NCBI GenBank assembly: GCA_025642065.1
Contig: JAODUP010000439.1
Coordinates: 1-64,000, forward strand
DNA: 64,000 nt
Direction: 5' to 3'
Source of the DNA: Paralvinella palmiformis
Lineage: Eukaryota; Annelida; Polychaeta; Terebellida; Alvinellidae
A model generated the notes under the pieces. That model saw only the letters and a program-made list of their open reading frames with translations. It was not told where the DNA came from and ran no database searches. Positions 40,621 through 53,459 of the stretch are shown here, piece after piece (the first letter of the stretch is position 1; each line of letters opens with the position of its first letter). The translations under genes and the position numbers were made by a program.

Positions 40621-41539
40621 GAGAATTATGACTGCTCCGAACATGTATAAATAGATATAATTTAACTCAAGCCGAATTTGTTAAGAAGTTCAGGAACCAT
40701 CAGTTACGGTCCTAATCTATATCGTGCTTGTTCCCGCTCGTGGCGCCACCTGGTGCCGCACGTAATCTATTTAAACTAGAAGAGACGTGATATCGGTATG
40801 TGACGGACGTGACAGTGAGAGTTATATGTAAACATCCGTAACTCGTAGAGATCACAGCGTGAGAGATATTTAGACATCTACAGCTGACAGACAAGACGAA
40901 GAAAGATGGGTAAACATCACAATCTGACCCAAAGTCCCAAATATGTAAAAGGACTGTGCCTGAAACAGAAAAGCAAGTACCGTAGACGTTAATACGTGAC
41001 AATCATAGCAGTTTGTGCAAGCGTGTAAACATATATAACCGAAATATGTGTACGCTAGGGTGGCATTTAAGCATCTGTATGTAGTGGTCGTTAGTGAGAT
41101 GTAACCATGTGTAACTGGCAGATGCGATATCAGAAAGAAATGCTGACGACTGTAACTCGGAGACTTGACGGCCAGAGAGATATGTAAACATTGGCAACCG
41201 ATAGACACCAAAAATTGTCCATCTTGGTAAGTAGACATCTCCGTTCGACGCTACAACATAACGGTATATCTCAGCATGTTTATACATAGTGGCTTATACG
41301 CGGCAGGTTCGCTATTATCGCCCACGTATCACGCGAGCGGTGTTTATATTAAATGGACACGATCTAAGTAAATCCATTTCCGGTCGCTTAGAAATCAGCC
41401 GATCCTCGTGACGGCAACAAAAAAGAGGTTGACATTTGCTTACCACTCCGGGCTCGGAGAGGTCTTTATGTCTGTATTGGGTCAGGTGAGACTCGAAGCT
41501 TTATTTCTCCGCGATTAGTTTAGTTTGGTAGACTTGGCG

Positions 41540-41650
41540 TGATGCTAAGTAGGCCGACTTTTACTTGACACGCGCGTCCCCTTTGATCAGCCAATGAGCG
41601 GCCGACCTAAATTGGGACCATTGGTCACGTGGTACTACTGGTTGGCGGAG
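41540..41650. promoter_or_regulatory. CCAAT/E-box cluster, possible promoter
   Basis: CCAAT at 41591-41595, an inverted CCAAT (ATTGG) at 41620-41624 and CACGTG at 41626-41631 lie within 45 bp in CpG-rich DNA. The motifs are seen; function is inferred. Confidence 0.25.
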
Positions 41651-41818
41651 AAAACATCAAAGGTTACGTTAATGGCGACCGAATTTACACATCGTCTGCT
41701 CACACGGGCGGACTCCCCGACGCCATAGCCCGGACTTAGCCACTGAAACACACTCACGCGCGCGCGCGCACACACACCCAACCACACATATACACACTTG
41801 CTCTCAGAATGTACAAAC

Positions 41819-42014
41819 TTGCCTTCCATCGACCCAAGAATGGCTGTGCCAACAACTTTATATATCTGCCCGCTTTTGCTGATTGCACAGCAATGGTAGC
41901 CATTTGATTGGCTCAAGAGGTGCTTCATATCTGACATGAAGGGGGGGGGTTCATCGTAGATAGCTCATGACGTACTTTATATCTTAAACATCACGTTGCA
42001 GCTGACCATTTTAA
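41819..42014 (-). repeat. 200-bp dispersed repeat with TATA and CCAAT motifs
   Basis: Near-identical in reverse complement to 57905-58101. On the minus strand it carries CCAATCAAATGG and, about 45 bases later, TATATAAAG. Both copies adjoin a long CA/GT run on the same side (42021-42121 here), so the microsatellite was probably copied with it. It could be a piece of an LTR or of a non-autonomous transposon; no ends could be defined. Confidence 0.65.
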
Positions 42015-42020
42015 TGATCT

Positions 42021-42043
42021 ATATGTGTGTGTGTGTGTGTCTA

Positions 42044-42121
<78 letters not shown>
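42021..42121 (+). repeat. (GT)n microsatellite
   Basis: About 48 GT units with one small interruption near 42042. Confidence 0.95.
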
Positions 42122-42313
42122 CGACAATCGATCACCTTGACTGTGTCTAAGTGGTCTGTTTTTAGTATTATTCTACAAACAGAATTAAGGACATTATACG
42201 TCTTAATAGGGAATATCACACTTTTTATTCAATTCCCTGATGTATCATCCAGATGCCGGGATTATCGATTTTATGCGTCACTCATCCACTAATATCAACA
42301 AACACGTATACAG

Positions 42314-42420
42314 AGGGGGCACCGATGATGCAGTGGTCAGAGCATTGCGCGACAAACCACCAGGTTGTGGGTTAGAATGTTTCCCTAGCTAATTCACTAG
42401 CTACCACAACAACAAGGATG
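42314..42420 (+). mobile_element. tRNA-derived SINE relic, family B
   Basis: Head with GATGCAGTGGTCAGAGCATT and GGTTGTGGGTTAGAATG (A- and B-box positions), then GTTTCCCTAGCTAATTC, like the tail at 49010-49030. A truncated copy. Confidence 0.5.
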
Positions 42421-42906
42421 CACATGCATACAAAGGAGGGTTGAAAAAAGCGGGCAGACTGACCTTTAACACATTACAAAAACACAAATTAAACATGTCT
42501 GAGATTGAGGTTTGTATGTTTAATTTTTTCTTTCAGTAATTTCGGTTTGTCACAAATCAGTGATAGTTGAGATCACTTATGACTGATTATTAAGTGGTAA
42601 ATGTGTTTATAATTATATATATATATATATATATATATGGCCATTTTAACAACATTATACTTTTATAAGCCCCCTACTTAATCATCCACAGGAATAAAAA
42701 TTGTAAATGCTCGAGATTCGTACAGTTACACGCACGTGAGGTCACAGAGGTGACCGTGATATTACATCAGATGCGAATACCAATGTCTACTTGTAATATG
42801 GCAACAAATATTTTTGTTTAGTATAATATACATACATTGATTAGCATGGGGCTCCTATGCTCGTGGGGCTCCTAACTACCCAGCGTACCCATGCGTTAAG
42901 ACGGCC

Positions 42907-42907
<1 letters not shown>

Positions 42908-42996
<89 letters not shown>

Positions 42997-43012
42997 AAGA
43001 GAGAGAAAGAGA
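42908..43012 (+). repeat. (TA)n(GA)n microsatellite
   Basis: About 38 TA units then interrupted GA units. A smaller TA run lies at 42614-42638. Confidence 0.95.
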
Positions 43013-43049
43013 TAGGATAACCATTATCTAAGCCTGATGTAGATTGATG

Positions 43050-43205
43050 ATCGATGTTTTACGGCCACTTTTATGCACATGGTAGGCTAAATGGGCCGAG
43101 CGAAGTCAAAGACTAAACAATCTTCAGATATGCCCACGCCGAGATTCGAACACGGGTGGTAGTGATCTGTGGTCCAACACGCTACCGTTAGCCCACGGAG
43201 GCGCC
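43050..43205 (-). mobile_element. tRNA-derived SINE, family A
   Basis: Minus-strand copy with the GGGCGCCTCCGTGGGCTAA head, B box TGTTCGAATCTC and 3' GTGGCCGTAAA. The body is shortened between 43095 and 43110 compared with 55309-55480. Confidence 0.85.
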
Positions 43206-43262
43206 CGCTAAACCTTCTTTTATCAATCGTTTTTATAATTATCTGACAAATCTACTTTATCC

Positions 43263-43297
<35 letters not shown>

Positions 43298-43370
43298 CAT
43301 ACATACATACATGCATGCATACATACATACATACATACATACATACATACATACATACATACATACATAC
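43263..43370 (+). repeat. (CATA)n microsatellite
   Basis: About 26 tetranucleotide units with a short CATG interruption. It runs directly into the SINE fragment at 43371. Confidence 0.95.
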
Positions 43371-43430
43371 GTTACCTTTGGAGGTCACTCAGCCCATTTA
43401 GTTTACAATGTGCACAAAAGTGGCATTGAA
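43371..43430 (+). mobile_element. SINE family A, 3' fragment
   Basis: Contains TTACCTTTGGAGGTCACTC, CCCATTTAG and TGTGCACAAAAGTGGC. The 5' part is replaced by the CATA array. Confidence 0.75.
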
Positions 43431-43462
43431 AGATCAAACATCTTTATCATCATCATCATTAT

Positions 43463-43575
43463 TCAGATAATGCAGTGGTCACAGTACTGCACTAAAATAT
43501 CTAGGTTGTAGCTGCGAATCCGGCTCAAACTTGGTTTGTGAGATATGTTCTCTTAGCCAGTCGCCCTCGACCATA
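43463..43575 (+). mobile_element. tRNA-derived SINE, family B
   Basis: Head ATGCAGTGGTCACAGTACT and TGCGAATCCGGCTCAAAC B-box region, then TTGGTTTGTGAGATATG and TCTTAGCCAGTCGCCCTCG. It shares body motifs with 10296-10438 and 48384-48550. Confidence 0.65.
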
Positions 43576-43616
43576 TATGTTTCAAATATCCATTCTACAC
43601 AGTAAGTCATGATTGA

Positions 43617-43788
43617 TGTTTTACAACCACTTGTGTGTACGTGGTAGGGTAAATGAGCCGAGCGACCTCCAAAGGTAATGAAGCGAAGTCAAAGATGAAA
43701 CACCCTTCAAATATGCCCACGCTGAGATTGGACCCCGGGTGAAAGTGATTTGTGATCCAATACGCCAACTTTAGATCACGTAGGCGCC
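43617..43788 (-). mobile_element. tRNA-derived SINE, family A
   Basis: Minus-strand copy with diverged A box and B box (GGGTCCAATCTC instead of GTTCRANNC) but a full-length body. The third family A copy within 750 bp. Confidence 0.8.
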
Positions 43789-43876
43789 CTTCTAGAAGTT
43801 ATGATATGATTTTATAATTTGGCATCCAAGATTGGTGGTTTTTTGTTTGGTAAGAGCACGTTGTTCAAGCTCCATT

Positions 43877-43925
43877 AACAACAACAACAACAATGATAAT
43901 AACAATAATAATAATTATTATTATT
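43877..43925 (+). repeat. (CAA)n/(AAT)n microsatellite
   Basis: Trinucleotide run with ACAACA then ATAATA units, ending in a TAAT palindrome. Confidence 0.85.
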
Positions 43926-44416
43926 AAATCATAGTTCTATTACTATGAATCGATGTCCAATAGGTTTGCTATAAGGCAACAAATGCCAGTTAACCTAGTG
44001 GCGAACTGATATACTCCATTTTCCCTGGGTATAACTCCTTCCCCCCCCCCTAGTCTCAAACCACCAACTGACCTAATTCTCAGCTGCTGTAGACGAATTA
44101 TTTATCTCTTCCTTCAGTAAGATGATCTTGTCTTCTTTGTGACGAATCATTCTGAGGACGAAAGTTCAAATTCTTCACGAACGTCAAAATGGCAAGTTGC
44201 CTTCGTCAGACTGACGTCACGTAATTTACTGTCAACAAACACAAAGATGACAGCTAATTGATATCAGTTTATTGCTAAACATTGGCCGCGATTCCTTCTC
44301 GTCGGCAGTTTTGTCAATCGCTGTACGGACATAAAGGTGTCATCTTTGTTTAGCGGATAGATATAGAAACATCCTTCTAGTACACGCCTATGATGTGTTC
44401 CTTCTGTGACGTAAAG

Positions 44417-44590
44417 GGGCATCCCCATAGCCTAAGTGGTAACGCGGTTGGCCACATTTCAAGAGGACATGGGATCAAACCGCGGCCGGTCTATGTCAGA
44501 AGGGTGTTTCATCTTTCACTTCGCCTTATTACCTTCGGAGGTCACTCGGCCCATTTAGCCTACCTTGTACATAACAGTGGCCGTAAAACA
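44417..44590 (+). mobile_element. SINE with a different tRNA head on a family A body
   Basis: The 3' two thirds (GGGTGTTTCATCTTTCAC, GGCCCATTTAGCCTACC, GTGGCCGTAAAACA) is family A. The head, however, reads GGGCATCCCCATAGCCTAAG, TGGTAACGCGGTTGGCC and B box GGATCAAACC, unlike the CGCCTCCGTGG head of the other copies. The head instead resembles 48946-49010. This suggests recombination or head exchange between SINE families. Confidence 0.75.
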
Positions 44591-44819
44591 GCAACATTTG
44601 TTTACATTTTCGTGATGTAAAATGATTTAGTTTAGACCAGAGACAACGAGATATATTATAATATCTTTATGTGTGTCGCCGGGTTACAGATGGTTTGCGT
44701 GTTGGCAATATCGTTGTCAGAAGGAAAATTTAGGATTTTATAAAACCGAAACCGAAACAAGATTGATCATAAGGATATGGCATTATTTTTTAACGTTGTA
44801 TATAACTGAAGCTATTGGC

Positions 44820-44856
44820 TGAGTGAGTGAGTGAGTGAGTGAGTGAGTGAGTGAGC
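44820..44856 (+). repeat. (GTGA)n microsatellite
   Basis: Nine GTGA units. Confidence 0.95.
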
Positions 44857-44869
44857 ACACCGTATTCGT

Positions 44870-45470
44870 AACTCGACTAGAACAGGGCCGTAGTGCTGTT
44901 AGAAACAATTTTCACTTATTGGTGAATATAAACCTAATGTGCCTGCACACGTGTTTATTTGTTTATTCGTGTGTGTACGACCCCAAAATGTTGATAACTG
45001 TAACATATTGTAGATAGCCGACTAACGTAAATATTCCTTACCTATGGATTATAAATATAAAAATATTAACATCACTCTGGATAATATGATGTTTTTATTT
45101 TGATAGTTTCTTGATGGTGTTATGATCAAGAATTATTTAATTAATTATTCACGAAATGATCGTCTGTAGAAAGAGCGAGAGAAGACCAATCTGTTATCAT
45201 TATTGTTGATCTAATTATTAGTAACAATAAATATAAACAATAGATACCTGAGATGATGAGTTTAGAATGATAATAGTTATCAGTTGTCCAAACCTATAAC
45301 TTGCTATCTTATTTAACAAATAAACACCGAATCTCTGTCTTTACCCAAACAACATATCTTTACCCAAATAACATATCGTTACACAGAAAACATGTTTTTA
45401 TCCGGGTAACGTATCTTTTTTCCAAACAATATCACATGGGAAAGAAACAGCAACTAAGGCTTCATTCACG
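44870..45470. other. AT-rich DNA, no gene seen
   Basis: No homology. It contains loosely repeated ACCCAAACAACATATC motifs at 45330-45430. Confidence 0.4.
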
Positions 45471-45477
45471 TAAAGTA

Positions 45478-45650
45478 TAGCTATAGTACAGCTACACTAC
45501 AGCTACACTACAGTTATACTATATTACACTACAGCTATACTACAACTCTAACATAACTACACTACAGCTACACTACAACTACAATATTGCCATACTACAG
45601 CTGCACTACAGTTACACTACAACTCACAATTAGACCACAACTCACATATT
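45478..45650 (+). repeat. 11-bp minisatellite, degenerate
   Basis: Repeats of AGCTACACTAC with point changes and occasional length changes, about 15 units. Confidence 0.85.
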
Positions 45651-46044
45651 ATGAGTAATTAGGTTACACTGATATAGGGAATTTGTTAAATGTATAGCTA
45701 TTATAATCCCGACGTGTCATTCGCAGTATCGGAGATCTGCCTGAAATCCGCTGTTCTCGACCATGGGTCAAATAGATCAAGTGGATAGGCGCTTTAATTT
45801 AGATCCTACCACACCTAACTGCATATACTTAGGGACGCTAAATTAGGCGTGAATGAACGTTCCCTTAGTGATGAACGGAAACGTATGAGGATTAGCTGTT
45901 AGGTTCGAGTAAATCATAGTATTTACTCAGGTATGGAGCGATATTTCGTTCTATTCCCGTAATAATCCATTGTCCAGTATTGCCACTTTACTTTATGAGC
46001 GAAGTCACTTCACTGGTTCCATGTATAGGTAGTGCACACAATAT

Positions 46045-46344
46045 AACGTTATCATGTGTTCAACTGAAACTGTTGTGTTAGTTAGTGCGCTGAGAGCTGA
46101 TAAATTGCATACATTTTCATCCTGATCGGGACACAACTTGGCGTCTAACTGAAACTGTATTGTGGCAAGAGCGCCGAGAGTTCACGAAAGCCAAATTATC
46201 ACCCTGATCGGGTAACAGTTCAACTAATACTATTATGTTGTGTAGCCGAGATACATCTTTGTCGTGTGCTCAATTTAAATTGTTATTCCACAAAAGGAAT
46301 AATATTTCACCCGGATCAAACAACAACTTGACTGACGGCGAACC

Positions 46345-46345
<1 letters not shown>
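46045..46345 (+). repeat. degenerate tandem repeat, unit about 100-120 bp
   Basis: Three diverged units sharing TCAACTGAAACTGT, GCGC(T/C)GAGAG, TCA(C/T)CCTGATCGGG and an ACAACTT-type spacer. Confidence 0.6.
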
Positions 46346-48035
<1,690 letters not shown>

Positions 48036-48039
48036 GATG

Positions 48040-48384
48040 CTGTTATGAACAAGTGAATTGATTACATTATAAATTAAATTTACTTTATAGTTTATGTCAG
48101 TATTATTTCAATTGTTAGCTATATTTGATTCGAAATGGACGGAATGAATGTTGGGTAATTTGGTGGATAGAATAAAGTGTCCTTAACATCTGATATTAAA
48201 CATCGTGTATTCTTATTGGATGCCAACAGTTCACCCGAATTACATTAATTCATTTAAATCATCATGAATCAGTTCCCAAGGTAAACATTAGTGAACCATT
48301 AATGAGACTAGTACGGCGGGCCTGTCTGACCCACAATAATGTAGGTCAGGTTATTAGGGGACACATTAAGTTCAAAACCGAATT
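48040..48384. other. single-copy DNA, no gene seen
   Basis: AT-rich sequence with no recognised homology. Confidence 0.4.
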
Positions 48385-48550
48385 ACGATGTGTTTCTATG
48401 ACGTAGTAATTAGATCGCTGCGCTGCAATAGTACAGTTTCTGGGTTCAAATCAGGCTCATATCTGGATTTGTTCCCCTTAAGCTGTCGTCTCCCCGGTCA
48501 TATGTCCCGGATGTGAACAATGTCGGGGATAATCAACTCACCTCAACAAT
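48384..48550 (+). mobile_element. tRNA-derived SINE, family B
   Basis: Head ATTAGATCGCTGCGCTGCAA, B box GGGTTCAAATC, then GGCTCATATCTGGATTTG, CCCCTTAAGCTGTCGTC and a tail ending in CAATAAAAACAAA. Confidence 0.65.
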
Positions 48551-48945
48551 AAAAACAAACGGCAATTTCCGATATAGAATAATTTTGGCATCCAATAGCC
48601 GCCATTACTGTAATGTGACAGAGAGAGACGTGACAGTGGACGATATTAAGTAGGTCTGACAACAAATAACATTTACATAAGATATTATAGACTTTGAATG
48701 AACGTTTCTGTGAATATATGAAGGTAACCATTTGTAGAATAAGTCATAAACCTGACCCAATAAGCCGAAGGGTTGTATTTGAGATAAACTGGTATTAGAT
48801 AACTGGCTGTAAGAATCGGGTATGCCGCAAGGTGAGTATATGATACTTTTCCAAAAGGCACAGGTCGATGTATCTCGGAGATCGTAGCAGAGTTCTTAGA
48901 CCAGTTGCGCAAAAACATATTTACGTGCATCGGAACCGGATGCCC

Positions 48946-49088
48946 TAATGGCCAAACGGTTACAGCGTTACGCTACGACGTTCCAGATGGTGGATTCGAA
49001 ACCGGCGACTTTGGAATGCTTCCCTAGACAGTCACCTCACGACCAAATCTTCTAGCTGTGGCCAACGCCGCGTCTAAACAACTAAACT
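48946..49088 (+). mobile_element. tRNA-derived SINE, third head type
   Basis: Head GGATGCCCTAATGGCCAAAC and GGTTACAGCGTTACGC, B box GGATTCGAAACC, then TGCTTCCCTAGACAGTCACC and CACGACCAAATCTTCTAG. It ends in a CTAAACAACTAAACTAAA tail. Confidence 0.65.
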
Positions 49089-49259
49089 AAATGTATAACG
49101 GGAAATAATTACCTTATCTCAAAGCAAATAAGTAATTCAGGTGATAAACGAGTCGTTTTAACGAAATAAGGCAGACACTTGGTAAACAATTACACTTTGA
49201 CAATAAACTTGTAAACATTACATAATTTTTGACCAACTATCCTTTTACTGATACCATTA

Positions 49260-49500
49260 TCTTGTTTCCAATTGGGCTGACATTCGGCGGTAAATTACAG
49301 AGAGACAATAATTGTAAGTGGTTTATGGTTGATGGCGTTTGTAATTGTTTTTGTGTTCGGTAGTAATCCGTAATTCTCGCTAAAGCCTCGCGTTGATTGG
49401 GCCGCTTTGTTCTCAGTAATGCGATACGTTAATTACATCAGGCAATTAGGATTGCTCTTCGCTGTTTGTAATTAATTACATTACCACGTCTGCGCCATCG
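49260..49500. promoter_or_regulatory. homeodomain/SOX motif cluster, possible enhancer
   Basis: Within 240 bp there are several homeodomain cores: GTAATTG at about 49341, K50-type TAATCC at 49363, GTTAATTAC at 49428, CAATTAGG at 49443 and GTAATTAATTACATTA at 49468. A SOX-like CTTTGTTCTC lies at 49405-49414. Composition is mixed, with CpGs and no microsatellites, unlike most of the window. Enhancer function is inference. Confidence 0.3.
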
Positions 49501-49970
49501 TCTTCTGACAGAGCGAGTAATCATTGGATTGTAGAGCAATGCCTAAATCATATTTATATAGGATAAATATATACATACACACAGACAGACACTTGATTAA
49601 ATATACATCCTAGTATCTTATCCAATCTATCAGTCATAAACCTGATTTATGTTTACCCCCCACATCCATTATAACAGCCCCACCGCCAACCCCCTTCCCC
49701 TCCCGGTGATCCAGCGCTCGCCTCATTCAATCACATTTTTTCGTAAACAGGGAAATAATCCCAGCTAATCTATTGTTCGGGAACTGTATATTTCATGTCG
49801 TAGTTATATATCTTTATAAGGATATCCCTCTATCTCCCTCTCTCTTCCTCTCTCACCCACCCCCTCTCTATGGACACGGAGGGTCCTATAGTGTAGTGGA
49901 AAGGACTGCTGTGAACCGTACCCAACTCTTTAAATTTGAGTACGTTCCACTCAGTAATACGAATTGGGTC

Positions 49971-49974
<4 letters not shown>

Positions 49975-50012
<38 letters not shown>
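49975..50012 (+). repeat. (GA)n microsatellite
   Basis: About 18 GA units. Confidence 0.95.
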
Positions 50013-50014
<2 letters not shown>

Positions 50015-50355
50015 GATAACCAAAGATCAACAAACAGAGATATCAAATTAAACCAAGAAACATATTACGACCTTTTTGTAAGTGGTAGATCCGGAATGGA
50101 AATAACATTCTGGATTATCCTAGATCGAATACTCCATCTTTATGTTGACACGGTTACGCTTTTATTATCTAACCAAACATGTATTAGGGGACATCGCTTA
50201 TATCATTTCTGGATTGAAGCTGTTCTGGATACTTCACGCTTCTGTTCTAAATGTACAATAATCACAATAAATAGTCTCTGGAGCAATGTATAGAACTCTA
50301 TCAGAATATGTTAGTAAATTACTAAAATACAGAATATTAGGTTATAACTATGACG

Positions 50356-50700
50356 AAAGTGAGTGAGTGAATAAGTGAGTCAGTGAGTCAGTGAGTGGGT
50401 GAGTGAGTGAATGAGTCAGTGAGTGAGTGAGTGAGTCAGTGAGTGAGTCAATGAGTCAGTGAGTCAGTCAGTGAGTCAGTCAATGAGTCAGTCAGTAAAA
50501 GCGAGACAGATAGTTTGATAAAGCGAACCGATAATAGAATGTGAGACAGTGAGTGAGAGAGAGAGAGAGAGAGAGATGAGAGAGATATATATTATATATA
50601 CGAATGGATAAATAAGTGGGTGTGTGTTTACATGTGCGTAGTTATCTATCTATCTATCTATTTGTCTGTCTGTCTGTCTGTCTGTATGTCTGTCTGTGAA
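50356..50700 (+). repeat. (GTGA/GTCA)n, (GA)n and (TCTA/TGTC)n tracts
   Basis: GTGA and GTCA units intermixed at 50356-50500, GA at 50552-50574, ATCT at 50643-50660 and CTGT at 50662-50697. Confidence 0.9.
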
Positions 50701-50967
50701 TGCGTGTCTGATCGATGATGAGACTATCAGAAGCGATTCGACTGTCCCATTCCTCGACTCATCCCGTCCTGTGACAATGACTCCTCCTCACTCGACCATC
50801 GGCCGCAATATTAGACGATTAATCTTGATATCTCCGAGTTGCTGTCGTGTCGCTGGACCGTCCCGGCTCCGACACCGGATCATCCCGGGACCATGATGAA
50901 GCTGGAAGCTAGCACTGCTATCGGGTCGTAATTTGACACATTTCACCGGTCGACCGAAATAAAGTCA

Positions 50968-50991
50968 GAGAGAGAGAGAGAGAGAGAGAGG
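50968..50991 (+). repeat. (GA)n microsatellite
   Basis: Twelve GA units followed by a G-rich stretch to about 51055. Confidence 0.9.
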
Positions 50992-51225
50992 CGGTGGGGG
51001 TAGGCAGGGGGTGGGTTAGAGGAGGAGAGTAAGGGAGAGAGAGTGAGTAGAGAGTGGAATAATCGGGATCTAAATTAAAATTCCCGGGTCAATGTGTCTT
51101 CTGGACGTCGACGTTAAGTGCTAGATAAAAAACACACACACAAACACAACGCCGTGGACTAGACGTAAACGGTTATCTTTTGAAAGATTATGGGATGTTC
51201 TGATACACGTTGGCCTCGTTTATAC

Positions 51226-51339
51226 TCAATAAATAATAACAACAATAACAATAACAACATGATAATAACAACGACAAAGGCAATAAAAACATCACCAGCG
51301 GCAACAGGAATATCACTAATGCTAATGATAATAATATTG

Positions 51340-51370
<31 letters not shown>
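51226..51370 (+). repeat. (AAC)n/(AAT)n tracts
   Basis: Interrupted trinucleotide runs. The asparagine- and isoleucine-rich open frames here are artefacts. Confidence 0.85.
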
Positions 51371-51548
51371 GTATGCTTAATTTCATATCGCGCTATGGTC
51401 AAATAATAAAATTTTCAACGTACAATCAAAGTAATGATTGTTATGTTAATGTAATAACATTATTGTACTTATTCTTGACATATAGTGTATTGATATTATT
51501 AAAATCTTCAAATCAATTATATTTTTAATGTATAATCCTGTTTACCTG

Positions 51549-51720
51549 AATATATATAATATATATATATATATATTATTATAATATATACATATATTAC
51601 TCTGATAATATAATAAGTATATTACCTGAAATTAAATAAATACTATATGAATTTATATATATATTATGTTTATACAGTTTAAATGTAATATATATATATA
51701 TATATATAAATATATATAGT
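51549..51720 (+). repeat. interrupted (TA)n tract
   Basis: Several TA runs separated by AT-rich sequence. Confidence 0.85.
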
Positions 51721-52333
51721 CCTCTTTATAAACGTGCTCTTTATAAACAACAGGTAGTCAGTGGGGATAACTCAATGCCCTGAGGTGTATTGTTTTTCTT
51801 TTGCTATCTATCTTTAAAATATATTTTCATAGAAATGCTCTACAACCTTCAAGCAGCTATCACTGTTCGGCCCCAGTATTAAGTGTATAAAATTGTGTTT
51901 GTTGCGGGTTTTATGCTTCGTCAATATTTAATTATTTGTAGCGAAGTCAATTCATTTCTTTGTATACAGCCTTAAAATAAACATGTATATTGTATTGGTA
52001 AATAGGATTACTTTGAACGCAGCCATTTTTCCCCTGAAAAAACAAACAATATTTGTAGATGACGGAAATTGTATTGGAAAATTACTTAAAGAAATAATTG
52101 TGAATATTTATTCCAGCTAAATAAAGGCCTTATTAGCTGGTGGTTAAATGCGATAACAAGCCACTATAACAAGGATACACAACTGGACGTATCCTTTCAA
52201 TTCCAAGTATAATCCTTTGTTTACAGGATCAAATCCCATTAAGACAGTTACCAAGGACATCCGTATTTACGTTCCTTGTCTCAGATGGTGCCTTGTGTGT
52301 ACATAAACTGGGCACTCAGGTGTCCTGAAGGTC

Positions 52334-52391
<58 letters not shown>

Positions 52392-52611
52392 ATGAGTGAC
52401 TTCATTATATCTGTGAGTGTTAGTCGTTGATTGACACCGTCAATTTTTAGATTGCTTCACTTTGATTGGTTATTGTCACTGATGGTCCTGTTATGTCAGC
52501 TGAGTCCTCTCCTCCTATATCTGAAAATTATTACGTTATTTGAGAGGTGTGATTCCCATAAAGATGGTTTGTAAAAATATAAAATAAATATATACTACTA
52601 CTATTACTACA

Positions 52612-52654
<43 letters not shown>

Positions 52655-52830
52655 TCAATCATACTGAACCAATTATCCCAGTTAGACATATAAATAATGC
52701 GTGACATTTATCTATATATATATCATCCAATGAGGCCCCGGAAGACGAATCACGCAAATATGAATTGCTGGCTTTAAAATTGAGCGATTTCAACTGGGAC
52801 GTATTTGTAGTGGGACGTGTTCACCTGTTC
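51720..52830. other. AT-rich DNA, no gene seen
   Basis: No homology. It contains (GA)n at 52335-52388 and (ATT)n at 52615-52652. Confidence 0.45.
52335..52388 (+). repeat. (GA)n microsatellite
   Basis: About 26 GA units. Confidence 0.95.
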
Positions 52831-52849
52831 CTTAATAAGTTAGTCCATA

Positions 52850-53140
52850 TCTCTTAAAACTTCTTAGTATTGAAACAAACTCATAGGCATTTGTGTAAAA
52901 CTTTACAAAAGCATGAAAATTGGCGTACATATAGCTTAACATGTGTAAATTCTTATAAGCCTATGTACCCATATCGCAATCACCATGATAACTAAGCCCC
53001 ATCTTGAATTTCAAAATGGCCAAAATATGATATTGGTCATATCTTGACTCCTAAGCAACGTAGTGACATGATGTTGATGTCTAACATAACATTTTCAGGA
53101 TCAGCAAATCCATTTATGCCATACTTTGATATGCTCAGGT
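52850..53140 (+). repeat. left inverted repeat of the 52.8-56.3 kb element
   Basis: Pairs with 56075-56345. Both copies also read ATTTCAAAATGGCC in the same relative place. Divergence is perhaps 15-20%, so this is an old element. Confidence 0.65.
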
Positions 53141-53459
53141 TATAATTATACTTTATTTTCAAGATGGCTAATAATTCAAAATAATAATATGTTATATATT
53201 TGTTGGTTTCTAGCAGCCATAATGAAACACAGTATCAGCAACTTTTGATTGATATGAGGAATATTTTATGATCTTTTTATTATCATGTATATGATATAAT
53301 AAAACTAATTAAATATACTATTTAGAACATATTTAACATACCACAGTAACAACAACGCCACACCTACAGTTGATAATTCCTTAATTGCGAATAATACTTT
53401 AACGTCTGAATACCTCAGTTAAAGTCAGATGTCACCACATTTCCCCCCCCCCTGCCGCT

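Noticed and set aside
41635..41937. 100-codon minus-strand frame over the dispersed repeat
   Set aside because: The related copy at 57905-58101 does not keep the frame beyond the shared 200 bp.
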